NCBI RefSeq assembly: GCF_018687715.1
Contig: NC_056753.1
Span: 14,319,001 to 14,383,000, forward strand
From: Carya illinoinensis
Lineage: Eukaryota; Streptophyta; Magnoliopsida; Fagales; Juglandaceae
Direction: 5' to 3'
DNA: 64,000 nt
Shown one piece after another: positions 21,253-32,942 of the stretch (position 1 is the first letter of the stretch; every line of letters starts with the position of its first letter). Below the pieces are notes generated by a model. It did not search any database and was not told where the DNA came from. It saw only the letters and a list, made by a program, of their open reading frames with translations. A program made the position numbers and the translations under genes.

Positions 21253-24200
21253 TGATGGGCACCAAGATGGACCTAGTCTTAAAACTCCGTTGTAAGTTCA
21301 AGATAGGCAAATTACAAGATCAAGAGCCAAAAAGATCAAGGAGAGAATGTAAGGATTGGTGCAATCCACTCGGGATGAAGCTAACAAGAGCCCAACACTT
21401 AAGATGGACTTGAAGAAAGGAAAACCGATTTTGATCAATTTGATGCAAGCTATGGAAGAGAGCAACATGATTTGAAGGCATTCAATTTAGTTAATTCACT
21501 TAAAGGACTTATTTTATTAGTTTAGAATAATTGGGTTTATAACGAGAAGGAATTAAGGGCATGTTGAGAAAGTAATTATTTTGTTGAACTAGGGGGTTAC
21601 TGTAGTGCTGCACTGTAGCCGGGAGCACTATTCACTCAGGGGCATTTTTGAAAGATGTGGCTTTATTTTACCTAGAGTTTTGTGAGGTTTTTAGTTTAAA
21701 TTGTCTTTATTGCCTCATTTTAAACAATATATGAAAGTTTATGAAATTGATGAATTTTATTCATTGTGAGTTGAGTTTATCTCCTCTTGTTCTTGATTGA
21801 ACGTTTGAACTTATCAAAGGTAAATCACAACCTTTGTGGCGTTCCACCTTGTAATCCAGGTTCTTGAGATGGGTTCTTCAACGGGTCTAGATTTTAAAAT
21901 AATCTAGGTTCTTGAAATGAGATCTCAGCGAGTCTAGATTTTCCATCCATTGACTTGAGTTTGGCTTTCTTGTGTGAGTTTTCAAATTGATTGTGGGTTC
22001 AAGGGATTCCTTTCCCGTGGGTTCACATCATTAAGTCTTGGTCCGCCTTGGGGCTGACTCACTCAAAAATAAGTAGCACAAAGGCTATCCTAAGTGCAGG
22101 AAGATGTCGTGTAATAATTTGGAATAAATTCCTAGATCGTCTCCTCAGGGAAAGTTACTTAAAATCAAACTCGTTTAAAATGGTGAAAATATTCACAAAG
22201 AGAAAAATAAAAATGATGGTATGTGCAATGGATGGAAGAGTGCAACAAGAATGAAAAAGTGCACTAGTCATGGACTAGATTCATATTTTTAGATTTTTGA
22301 GTGTCGAAATGAAATGTAAAAGACTAACAAATTGAAACTAACAATCAAAGAGTCAACTAAACTGAACAATCTTAATTAATCTGAAAATTAAACAATGAAC
22401 TGAAATTATTTAAATCCTAATTAAACTTTAATCAATCTAATATGCAATGGAACTAAGAGATTAATAAAACTAAGCTAAGAATTAAACTAGATTAGAAAGT
22501 AATTGACAAAATACGAATTGAAAATTGAAAAGCTCCAAAATCAAGATTCTAGAGTTCATCCTTGTATTCAAATCACAAATTCTCAAAATTAATCCATAGC
22601 AATTGTAATCACTATTAAATGAAAACTTAAAGAAGTGAGAAAAATAAATAACACGAAATAAATAAATAGCAAATAAATTGCCCAAACTTCTAAGCCAAAA
22701 ATCTCAAAAATATTCCATAAACTTTAAACTGAAATTAAATAAAAAAAATAGAGAATGAAAAGAGTAAGCCAAATAAATGGAGATGAAGATAAAAAACAGT
22801 GGAGGAGGCTGGCCAGCGGCAATGGACCCTTCAAGGTTCTTCAACGGTGTTGTGAACGCCAGAGACTCAGGAAAAATTTTGTGCGGCGCTTAATGTTTGT
22901 TCTCCAATCCCCCCAGTACGCGGTGCCTCTTTCTCAAGAAAATTAAAATCTATCTGCGGCTTAGGTTAGGAAAAAAATGTCTCTCCTTCTCTCTCCTTCA
23001 ATTCCAGAAAATTCCCAATGACCGACTCACACCTTCCCTCCAACCTCACGTCAACTCTCCTTTAAGATAATTAACCAATCAAACCGACCGACACATCCTC
23101 TTCTCTCCCCATCGTATGACTTCCTCCCAGAACAATTAATCCCCAGCCGATTGAACTCCACTCCTTTCCCTCTTCAAGCACCGACTTCCTGCAAAACAAA
23201 ATATATATATATATATATATATCAACTGACTCTCTCTCAACCGACCGACCTCCAATGAATCAATCCTTTTCTTTCCCTTCCACGTACAACTACCTCCAAG
23301 AACCGACTGACTCTTTCTTTCTTAAAACTCCCCCGTTCACTCTGAAAAATAATCTCCTTCCCAATGAAACTGACACCCTTATTTAATGAACCAACCCACC
23401 GACTTTCACACTAATGTAAAATTTGGTAGCCCCTAGACGCCTCTCCACGTTTCAACCAGCTCAAAATCCCTTTAATCATGAACCTGCTTTTATTTAATCA
23501 TGCACCAACTTTGCTTTCATTTAATCATGAACCAACTTTCTCTTCCTTCTTCCAGCCTCCCCCACCAATCCACATTTCTTGGCATCCACTGAACCCATAA
23601 CTCATTGAAGAAAATGCGTAAATGCATGCCCATGCTCCAATAGAGAAAAATTCAAAAGCAACCAATGTTTCTTTTTTAATATATCCAATGAGCTTTCATG
23701 CGTCCACTTGGTCCCGCATAAGCCTAAAGAATAAGCCTCAACAATTCTTTTCAACGGCCACCTGTTTTGATTCCGTAAAAATGCTTCTGTTTGTGTGTGT
23801 CCACTAATGTTGGTCCCGCGTGCATGTGAACTTGCACTTGAGCTGCCACAGCCACATGGCTATTCTTTTTCCTCTCTGTAAACGTCCAAATCCATTTTCT
23901 TCTCCACGTGCATCTATAAACAACCACCGAAAAGTCATCTTGTCTTGGATCCCATGTGAATTTTATTTAATATGAAAATAAGTAGATAAAAATAACACTC
24001 AAACATAAATTAAAATGAAAAATAGCTTATCAAAAATATGTTATATATGTGAGAAAATATTGCCCAATTACATCATAGTTGTAAAATTAAGCATAAACAT
24101 GATATCAATCAATTAAAAATCACAACTCGTATTTATGCTTATTAACCATTTTTCCATCTAAAACCAATAATAATTTCACGAAGAATTTAAAATACATTGG

Positions 24201-24300
24201 TTTTAAATAGCTAAAATATGCAATATTTCAGCTCAATCAGGGGCCCATCAAAGTTTATCTCATCTTGTTCTTGATTGAACGTTTGAACTTATCAAAGGTA
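21253..24300 (+). repeat. C array LTR1, interrupted by a solo LTR
   Basis: It begins TGATGGGCACC. The element's coding frame continues past the LTR boundary (GHQDGPSLK, then ITRSRAKKIKERM). The LTR proceeds through AGTGCTGCACTGTAG to GGTTCACATCA (22030) and an inverted copy of the LTR's own 5' end (22031-22054). There it is split by the solo LTR at 22055-24239. It resumes as CCATCAAAGTTTATCTC and is deleted after about 24300, so the 3' end and primer site are lost. Confidence 0.78.
22055..24239 (-). repeat. Solo Athila-like LTR (2185 bp)
   Basis: Plus-strand ends are TGACTCACTC and CTCAATCA. It is flanked by the 5-bp duplication GGGGC (22050-22054 and 24240-24244). The pre-insertion site is preserved at 38440-38460. 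Homologous to 13403-15608 at both ends, diverged in the middle. A TA microsatellite lies at about 23200-23221. No gene inside. Confidence 0.92.
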
Positions 24301-24836
24301 ATTCATTGTTACGTCATTCTAGTTGTTATCTTGTTTTGTAATTTTACTCGTATAAATTCCTTGAGTCTCGTATCATTTTATACCTTCATTGTTTCTTGAA
24401 CCTAATTACTAGTTGGAATAAAACAAGGTTGTATTGTCTTGATTTAGTTTGATTAGTTCTTAAAGAACTTGAGTGGGAAAACTCTTGAGGTAAAAAGCAA
24501 GAGAGTGTGAGATCATTATTGGGAATAAGTCAATTAAGATTGAAGCACGAGTGAAGTGCCATTATTTGAGTGTAAACACGAAAAGGAGCGTGTGAGACCT
24601 TTTTCCACTAACATTCTTTTTGTGCAGTGTGTACGATGTCTCATAAAAGTGATTCATCCCCAAAGGAGATGGTAGATAACTCCTTTGTGTTGCAGGCCAT
24701 GCAACAATAGTTTGAACAGTTGAACATGGTGTTAGGGGAAGTGAGGGATAGGATAGATCATCGAGATACAGTGAGTAGAAATATACAATGTGGGAGATGT
24801 AGAAGGAGACGTGAACATGAGTATGAGAATGAAGGG

Positions 24837-26814
24837 TGACTCGTTCCCGAATGTGCTTCCAAGTGTAGAAGTGTCAAGTTGTATCAAGGATAAGTCCAGG
24901 ATCGTATTCCACAGGGACAAAGGGTTATCAAAGCGTATAAGAGATTTGTGAGTAACAAGTGAATCGAGTATGAAAGATGAAAATAAAATTAAAATACAAT
25001 GCAAAAAGATAATCGAAATTGAAATTAGAGTTTCTAAAAAAAAAACAAATTAACGAATACTTGGGTTGGGTTTGGGACTCTCTTTATTTTGGATTCTAGA
25101 TAATTTTCTCAATTAACAACCCAATCAAGGCATTGATAATCGGAAGATAAAAAGGTTAAGCTCAAGTTTTTGCAATATTTTCCTAAGGAATTTTCTATTT
25201 TTACTAGCCGAATACACAATAACAAACAAACGAGAGAAGCCTTGATAATTTTCAAGCTTTTGATGTGCCTTACGTCAACAACAAAACAAGAGCAAGAGCT
25301 TCAATCTATTTTCAATTTAATTCCAACTAGTAACTTAGTGAAATCAACATTATCAACAAAATATTGCATCGATCTAAAATCCAAAACAAATCACGCCCCA
25401 TTCCGCAACCCAAGCTTAAAAAATTAGCTACGCATAATATTTCTAGCAACAAAGATTAATCTAAGTTGAACCATGATAAAAACTGAAAAGAAATAAAAAT
25501 AATAAAACATACAACGTAAAGCAAAAAAATGAAACCAATCCGAGAGGAAGAGAGGACCTTCCATCCGTCTGAAATCTTAAACTAAAGACTAGTAGAATCA
25601 TAAAAACGAGATAGTTCTGAAATGAAAAATAAAAGAAACTAAAACAGAAAAATTCCCAAAAGATGAAAACGAGAAAGTAAGTAAATTAAATGTTGAACTG
25701 AACTGCAGGAAAATAAAAGTAAGAGCTACTCCTACTGCCTAACGAAACAACCCAGCAATCAAACTAAAAGAAAACAAAAACAATGAAACCGAGAGAGAGA
25801 GTCCCATCTCCCACGGAAATTGCAAAGATAAAAGTCTCCTCGGTCCCTCCAACAACTGCTTCACTATAACCAGAAGAAAAGAAAGAAGAAAAACTGAAAC
25901 TCCCAAGTCCTCTTGCTACTAAACTGAAAGCAAGAAAGAAAGAAAGAAAGAAAAAAAAATGAATCAAGGTAAAAGTCAAGAAAAACAGCTGCCAAACGAA
26001 GACTACTCCTCCTGCTGCTTTCGGTCCAGCTATCCTCCATCTTCCATGTGCAGAAACAAGAAAAACTTGCCTTCCATCAACAAGTTTTTTGCATTGGTGT
26101 GCTGCTGGTCCACGTTTGAAGCTGCTGTCTGTTTTTTCTGCATGTGTGATTTGCATATTTCTGCATGTGTTTTTTCTGCTACATGGTTGAATTTTCTGCA
26201 TCTGTTTTTCTGCTGCATGGTTGAATTTCCTGCATCTGTTTTTCTGCTGCATGGTTGAATTTGTGAGCTGGTCCACGTTTTCTGCATGTGTGATGTTGTA
26301 TGAGTGCTGTCCATGTGTGTTGCATGTTTGACCGAAGGCTGCTGTACATGTGATTTTTTTCCAGCGTGATTGTCTGTTGCTTTGAAGGATTTTTCTGCTG
26401 CTGTACATGTGCTGCTGCAAGTATGAGTTGCTGTCCATGTGATGTGCTGCAGATTCTTCTTCTGCTTTCTGTTCTGCATGTGTTCTGCATGTGTGCACAT
26501 CCGAATGATTCTTCTTGTTCTGCATGTGCATGTGTTTTGCATGAGTGCTGTTGTGGGTCCAGCTGTGTGCATGTGATGTCCGAGTGAGTTTGTTTGCTTT
26601 TAGCATGTGTGAGTTTGTGTTGCATGCATGTGAGGTGCTTGTCTTGTTTCATGTGAATCAATTGCATTATAAATCTTTTTAAGCACCAAAATACTAGAAT
26701 GTATCAATTGACTCAAGTAATGTGATCTATTGCATAATTAAGTACTTAAATAATTTTTTATTAAATAATTTGTTCGCTTAAGTAACTTAATCATGCAATT
26801 TTAGCGCTTCATCA
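24837..26814. repeat. Solo LTR-like insertion (1978 bp) in C gag
   Basis: It begins TGACTCGTTCCC and ends GCGCTTCATCA, and is flanked by AAGGG duplications (24832-24836 and 26815-26819). int2 at 39569 shows the unoccupied site. A motif near 24900 (GATCGTATTCCACAGGGAC) resembles Tat/Athila LTR ends, which suggests minus orientation. Direct repeats of about 34 bp (TTTTTCTGCTGCATGG) lie at 26171-26262. The 280-residue minus-strand frame at 25764-26606 is low-complexity (many CAHMQ-type residues) and I do not regard it as a gene. Confidence 0.85.
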
Positions 26815-27297
26815 AAGGGCATGGTGAGTCTCATATTTCCAGGCGTACTCTCAATACACAAATGAAAATAGATGATATGGAGCAGCAAAGAGAGAATATT
26901 TTTCATACTAGATGACATGTCAACAACAAGGTATGTAGTATGATCATTGATGGAGGGAGTTGTACTAATGTAGCTAGCACTACTTTAGTTGAGAGATTGA
27001 ATTTGCCTACCTTGAAACACCCTAGACCATACAAGTTGCAGTGGTTGAATGATTGTGGGGAGGTTAGGGTAAATAAGCAAGTACTAGTATCTTTTTCAAT
27101 TGGAAAGTATCAGGATGACGTGCTTTGTGATGTTGTGCATCTATGCATGCTGGCCATATTTTGTTGCGGAGGCCATGGTAGTATGATAGGACGGTGATTC
27201 ATCAAGAACATATACAGTTTTGTAAATGATGGCAAAACAATCAAACTTGTTTCTTGAACCACAAAACAATTCCATGAGGACCAACTGAAGCTGAAAA

Positions 27298-27480
27298 GTA
27301 TGGTTGATCAAAAAAGAAAGAGTGAAAGTGAGGTTGGTCAACAAAGAAAGAGAGAAAGTGAGATTGATCAAGAAAGAAAGAGTGAGAGTGAGATTGATTA
27401 AAAAAGAAAGAGAGAAACTGAGATTGATCAAAAAAGAGAGTAAAAGTGAGGTTAAGCGAAAAAGAAAGAGTGTGAGTGAG
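27298..27480 (+). repeat. 30-bp coding repeat, int1
   Basis: Units of about 30 bp encode variants of VDQKRKSESE. The counterparts are at 40052-40215 (int2) and 43961-44173 (int3, seven clear units). They lie between protease and RT and would form a highly charged linker. Confidence 0.8.
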
Positions 27481-29176
27481 ATTGAGATTGCGGAAGAAAC
27501 AAATTATGAAACCTCAAGAAAAAAAGAGAATGAGTTGAAAAAACAATTGTGAGGCCGAGAGTTCAAAAAAGGATGTTGAAAAAGTGTGAAAAGAAAGAGA
27601 GTGAAAAGGAAAAAGAGAGTGAAAGAAAAAAGGAGTTTGAAGAGAAAAAGGAGATTGAAAAGAAAAGCGAGGGTGAAGAATGAGAGAGAAAAACAAAGAG
27701 AGAAGTTAGTTTTTATGCTAAGGCGAATTTTAATACTAACGAACTTATCCAATCTTTGCCTAGTGTTGTTATCTCTTTGTTGCAGAGATACGAGGTCATG
27801 TTGCCTCGCGATGTTCTCAGTGGATTGTAACTTAGTAGAGGAATAAAGCATCAAATTTATTTTGTGACAGCATTAGAGAATTGGCAACATTACCTTTGAC
27901 CAAAAGAATTCATCTTGCATACCAAATATAAGTCCTTCATACACTTAGAAGGGTCAGGTAAGTTGATGAGGATGCATGCCATGTGGAGGGGGAATGTATT
28001 GAAAGTTTTCCTCATGTAATTAAGTACACACATGGTAGGGAAAATTTTATGGTTGATGCATCAGCAAGAAGATATGACCTTATCTTTATTTTAGATGCAA
28101 AGTTATTGAGATTTGAATATGATAAGAAATTGCATGCTAATGATGATAGCTTGGCTAGTGTGTATGGAGTACGCGTGAGAGCATCATTTGGTCAGTTCTA
28201 TAGACTAGATTGGTATTTTTTTTTAAAGAGAATAGACTTTGTGAGCCTATTAGTCTAATGCTTGAGTTGCTTGTGCGTGGAGCACATGGAGGTGCTTTGA
28301 TGGAATATTTTGGTGTAAAGAGGACCGTAGATGTGTTGCATGACCATGAGTTTGCATCTAGTTGGAGTAGTCACTTTGTTGTAAAGATGAAACTTAGGTG
28401 TATTGCATGAACGCTTTTGGGAGTATAGTTTTCCGTTCATTGAGGTCGCATGTAATAGAAGTTGTCATTTTGGTGTAAGGAAGACTTTAGATGTGTTTCA
28501 TAAACATTTATGGGAGTATCATTTTCCATTCATCGAATTGTTGCATAAACGTTTGCGAGAGTATCATTTTTCATCATTAGAGTTTGATGATACATCATAT
28601 TGAAGTTGTTTATGGTTTACGGTTTATGGTTTTAATCCACTTGCCCCTTTAACTTTGATGCTTTTGCTTGTTGATGACAAGAGTAGCTTGGATAGGACTT
28701 TTCAAATTCTTGAGAAAATGAATGATACATCATATCTAGTGGATCTTCCAGGTTAAGTATCATGTGTTTACTATTTTCAATGTTACTGATCTTTTTCCAT
28801 TTGATGCAGGTGGAGAGGGGGAATGATGGGCACCAAGATGGACCTAGTCTTAAAAATTTGTTGTAACTTCAAGATAGACAAATTACACGATCAAGAGCCA
28901 AAAAGATCAAGGAGGGAATGCAAGGATTGGTGCAATCCACTCGGGATGAAGCTAACAAGAGCCCAACACTTAAGATGGGCCTGAATAAAGGAAAACCGGT
29001 TTTGATCAATTTGATACAAGCTATGGATGAGAGCAACATGATTTGAAGGCATTCACTTTAGTTAATTCACTTAAAGGACTTATTTTATTAGTTTAGAATA
29101 ATTGGGTTTATAACGAGAAGGACTTAAGGGCATGTTTAGAAAGTAATTATTTTGTTGAACTAGGGGGTTACTATAG

Positions 29177-31649
29177 TGTGATGACCCGCTTTTACGTGTA
29201 TTTTCTCTGAATGAGTGTTTTTAATTTAATTAATATATTGGTTTATTTATTTTAAATTATTGTATTTTAAATTGATTTTTAATTTATTTGTTGATGTGTT
29301 TTATTTATTTAGTTGTTTTACGGTTTTTAATCGCGTTTTCGGCTGATCTGTTTTGGTTTCCGGAGTGAGGATTGGACCTCATTTCATTTCTTTTCTCTTT
29401 TTCTTTTTCCCTTTTCCTTTCTCTTTTCCTTCTTTTCTTTCTTTTCTTTCTTTTTCTTCTTCTTTTTCCCCGGTTCCTCTCTCCCTACGCGCTACTCCTT
29501 CTCTTTTCTCCTTGCCGTCGCCGCCCCTTTGACCGCCCAGTTCTCCGCCGTCCGGCCACCGTTTAGTGCACCACCACCACCATTCTCTTCCCCTTCCACC
29601 AGAGATCATCCCCACCAATTTTCAGAGCCATCGGACCAGCCGTTAGCCGCCACGAGCCCCTGGAAGTCACTACACCTGCCCTGTTTTTCTCCCCTGTCGC
29701 CGGTTTCTTTCGCAGCCCAGAACCGCCGCTCGCTGGTGACGTGGCCTACACCACCCACCCAGTTTTCTTCCCCTCTCACCGGTGAACATTCCCACCAAGT
29801 TTCACCTCCATCCGAGCCACCGTTAGCCACCACGAGCTCCTCTAAGCCACACGGATTTTCACCGATTCTGGCACCGTCGCACCACCTCCGACCACCATCT
29901 CTTCACAACTTCTTCCCCTACCTCTTGCCGACCTAACCCACCTAATTTCGGCCCCGATCCGTTGCCGGAGCAGCTCCCACGAGCTCAACTCCGTTCAGCC
30001 CATTTTTGGCCTTCGATCACCGTATCCACCACCACCCACGGCCAAAACCCGTTTCATTTAGTTTCATAAATATCTCAAGACCATTCCCTATCAATTTCGT
30101 GCCATGGTTTGTCCCCGTTCGAAAGTGGGTAATACCCACGGCAACAGTGTAAATTACACTGTTACGTTGCTTTTCCTCCGCCGTTTGCAGCGCCGCGAGC
30201 TTTCGAAAAATACCATATAGCACTGTAAGTATTTTCCAAACCCTACTTTCAGATTTAAATATATTTTGCTCATTCAATAATTATTCATTGCTGGTTGGCT
30301 GATTCCGGACTGAGTCCGAGGAGTTCGGGGGTTGGATGGATGGAGGACGAAGTGTTTGGTTTTGGTTGTATGTGATTGCTTGGTTATTTGTGCCATGAGG
30401 CGTGCGTTACATATTGCATACATGTGCGTTTTATTTTATTTGAGAAAATCCTGTTTTATTGGCGTAAATGGATTTTCGGGTGCGTGTGTCTCACGAGCCC
30501 AAGCCGAGATGGGTTATTATCTCGGTGGAGCTCCTCTAGTCACTCGGGAGCGTAATATACTGAGTGACGTCCCCTGAGTTGTCGCTGGGCGACGACGGGA
30601 GCGGGACTAGGGGATGCTTGGCTACGAACGCGCCGGGCGCGGAACTGGGCATCGCTCTACTCACCGACTCCGTGGCCCTTCGCTGGCGAGGGCTAGAGGA
30701 TGCTTGGCTATGAACACGAGGGGCGCGGAACTGGGCATCGCTCATTTAGGTGTCACATGCGTAGTTGTTACCTGCAGTGTGGCACTGGAGCCAGGGTGTG
30801 CGGATGACCCCTAGGGGAGGTCATGGTGCATACGGTTTAATTGATTTGTTTCAGAGGCACGTGTAGGGATGGTGGTGAGCAGGGATGGTGGTATAGTCCC
30901 GCCTGCGATTCCCGCCTACGGTGCACGCGGCGTAGGGATGGTGGTAAGCAGGGATGGTGGTATAGTCCCGCCTGTGATTCCCGCTTACGGTGCACGCGTA
31001 GGGATGGTGGTGAGCAGGGATGGTGGTAGAGTCTCGCCTGTGATTCCCGCCTACAGTGCTCTGATGGTTTGGTTAATGGGCCATTTTCTGGAAAAATGTC
31101 AAGCCTGGTTTTTGGGCCATTATCTAGGATAATGGCGAGGCTTGGTTTTAAACGATATGTTTTTGGGCCAAACGGGTTTTTGGCGTGCGTGGAAAAATAT
31201 TGTTTTATGGGACATGTGCATTGCATTCTTTCATGCATATTGTATGAGTTTTATATGTTTTTATCTGGTGGTGTTTGGATTTTACTTACCTGCGGCACCA
31301 TTTTTGGTACCGTAGATTTTGGTGCAGGGATCGAAGAGGAGGAGGAGGCTGAGCCCGAGGATGCGGCTCCGCCGGAGTTCTGAATTCGAAGTTAATATCT
31401 TGTTGATGCTTTGAATAATATTTGTGTTATGTAATATTTTAATCTGTATGTTTTGAATAGCTTTGTAATAAACTAAAAAAAAATTCTGGTACTTAGTTAT
31501 ATGACTTTCGTTATCCGCTGCATTTTCTGTTGCACATTTGTTGCTTTTACACATACTTGACACTCGTCGATAGGGTGGTGACCCGTGTTGTCATCATCCG
31601 GACGTCTCGATTTCCCCGTGTCCGTATATGGGGATTTGGGGGTGTCACA
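29177..31649 (+). repeat. 5' LTR of G3 (2473 bp)
   Basis: It begins TGTGATGACCCGC and ends GGGGGTGTCACA. It has the Tekay layout: pyrimidine tract (29380-29500), CpG-rich block, GTAAGT at 30225, conserved block (about 30490-30590), GAG-rich stretch (31333-31383). In addition it holds two tandem duplications (about 30596-30745 and 30863-31058) absent from G1 and H. An AATAAA-like signal lies near 31463. No gene is accepted inside. Confidence 0.93.
30863..31058 (+). repeat. 66-69 bp tandem repeat in G3 LTR
   Basis: Three copies beginning GTAGGGATGGTGGT start at 30863, 30932 and 30998. They are repeated in the 3' LTR at 37214-37410. They contain CCCGCCT and GATTCCCGCC motifs. Short frames across them are by-products of the repetition. 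Confidence 0.88.
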
Positions 31650-31651
31650 GG

Positions 31652-31663
31652 TGGTATCAGAGC
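31652..31663 (+). other. Primer binding site of G3
   Basis: TGGTATCAGAGC two bases after the LTR, complementary to initiator tRNA-Met. A T-rich leader follows to TTTCTTAAAGGGGG (about 31907). From about 31950 to 32224 the G1-like gag start is replaced by unrelated sequence in which I see no gene. Confidence 0.9.
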
Positions 31664-32224
31664 GGTTTGGCTCTGGGTAAAACCACATGTCCCGTAGGTA
31701 GTACCAGAATGTTTTTAAAGTTTTGTTTTAAAATTTATTTTAAGCATAGTTGCTATTTGACATGTTTTATTTGTTTTATTTGTTTGAGCTTGTTTGCTTG
31801 TTTTTATTTATTTAGTTTTGTCATTGCATGCTGGTTTCTTTCGTTTCTTGCTATGTGGTTTTGTGTTTTTGGTTTTATGTTGTCGGTTTTTATTTGTTTT
31901 CTTAAAGGGGGTCAAAGGTTGTGTTGCGGCAGGAAGGCGGTATAATCGAGGATACTATTATTAGGCATGAACATTTAGTGTAGTAGGCTTGAATTTTTAG
32001 CGATGTGGTTTGCTTGTATGATGTTGAGGTCTAAAGGGAATGTCATGGTTTAGGCAATCTTTGTAAGGTGGGAACTCACGTAGCAATGAGGAGAGGAATT
32101 AGCTTTAAGTCCCTTAAGATGATTGAGGTCAAGGTTTTATAGAATTTATGTAACGGGGCTATAGTATAGGAGAGTGTAGGTTCAACGAACTTTAAGGATA
32201 TGTTTAAGGGAATTTTATTTAAGG

Positions 32225-32942
32225 TTTGGGGTCTTTGTCGCTGTGACCTGGCAGCGCTTTAAGAAAGAGTTTAATAATCGCTTCTTTCCCGCTTCCGTGA
32301 GGCGGCAAAAAGGCAAGAGAGTTCTCAAGCTTGGTCCAAGGAAGCATGACAGTGGAACAGTATGCCCGGAGATTTATAGAACTTGCGCGATTTGCTCCCC
32401 ACCTCATCACTACAGAAGAAATGCAGGCCGAGCGTTTCTAGGAGGGTCTGCGTCCTGATATATGTAGAATGGTGGTTGGCCACAGGATTTCCACTTTTCA
32501 GGATTTAGTGGACGTGGTCACTCTTGTAGAGCGAGAGAATAATCTCAGTATGGGCTCCCCTTCAGGACAAAAGAGGCGGAGTTTTACTGGTGAAGGAAGT
32601 AGTTCAAGTTCGCCTCAGAAGTTTGTTCAGGAGATCGGGACTCGACCACAAGCAGCCTCGGGAGTGCGTATGGGAGGATGAGTGCCAGTTTGTGGAAGAA
32701 GTAATAGAGCTCACGGAGGCGAGTGTGGTCTGGGTAGTAACCAATGTTTTGAATGCGGTCAGACGGGGCATTTTGCTCGTGAGTGCCCTAGTCGAGTTCA
32801 AGAAAGCCGTGGAGCTCGTCGCAGTAGTAGAACTAACCAGAGGCATTTAGCTCGGGCTCGAATGTACGCAGTGACTCTTGGTAAAGTTGGAGGCGAGGTT
32901 ACGGAGACTCAGAATGCTGGAGTCATGGCAGGTGGGGTCTAA
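32225..32942 (+). pseudogene. G3 gag remnant (capsid end and zinc knuckle)
   Basis: It begins within the capsid (VAVTWQRFKKEFNNRFFPAS) and contains a one-base frameshift after SVRRQK near 32310. It continues as VVGHRISTFQDLVDVVTLVE, where G3 keeps CAG at the codon that is TAG in G1 and H. A TGA at about 32680 replaces an expected arginine codon. The CCHC knuckle CFECGQTGHFARECP is intact (about 32737-32781). It ends at AGVMAG followed by GT (32932-32933), exactly where the proposed intron donor lies in G1 and H. The N-terminal half and all of pol are absent. Confidence 0.85.

Larger units (their letters stand above)
24301..28823 (+). pseudogene. C array int1: gag, protease, linker, RNase H and integrase remnants
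   Basis: The gag start is the ATG at 24636 (MSHKSDSSPKEMVDNSFVLQ), with a TAG soon after. A solo LTR splits it at 24837-26814. The protease region (MIIDGGSCTNVASTT, about 26940-27180) follows directly; the gag capsid and zinc knuckle are deleted. Next come a lysine/glutamate-rich repeated linker (27298-27480), an RT-linker remnant (RYEVMLPRDVLSG) and an RNase H end (SFPHVIKYTHGRENFMVDA, about 28000). A fused integrase repeat (28300-28603) and the PFEERGND ending complete it. Nearly all of RT and the integrase core are missing, and many stops are present, so it is non-autonomous and dead. Confidence 0.78.

Noticed and set aside
25764..26667. 280-, 180- and 162-residue overlapping minus-strand frames rich in His, Met and Gln
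   Set aside because: Three frames are open at once over CTGCATGTG-type repeats in a solo LTR; low complexity explains the openness.
27504..27854. Phe/Leu/Ser-rich minus-strand frames near 27500 and 40250, membrane-like
   Set aside because: Antisense of the lysine/glutamate-rich linker repeats.
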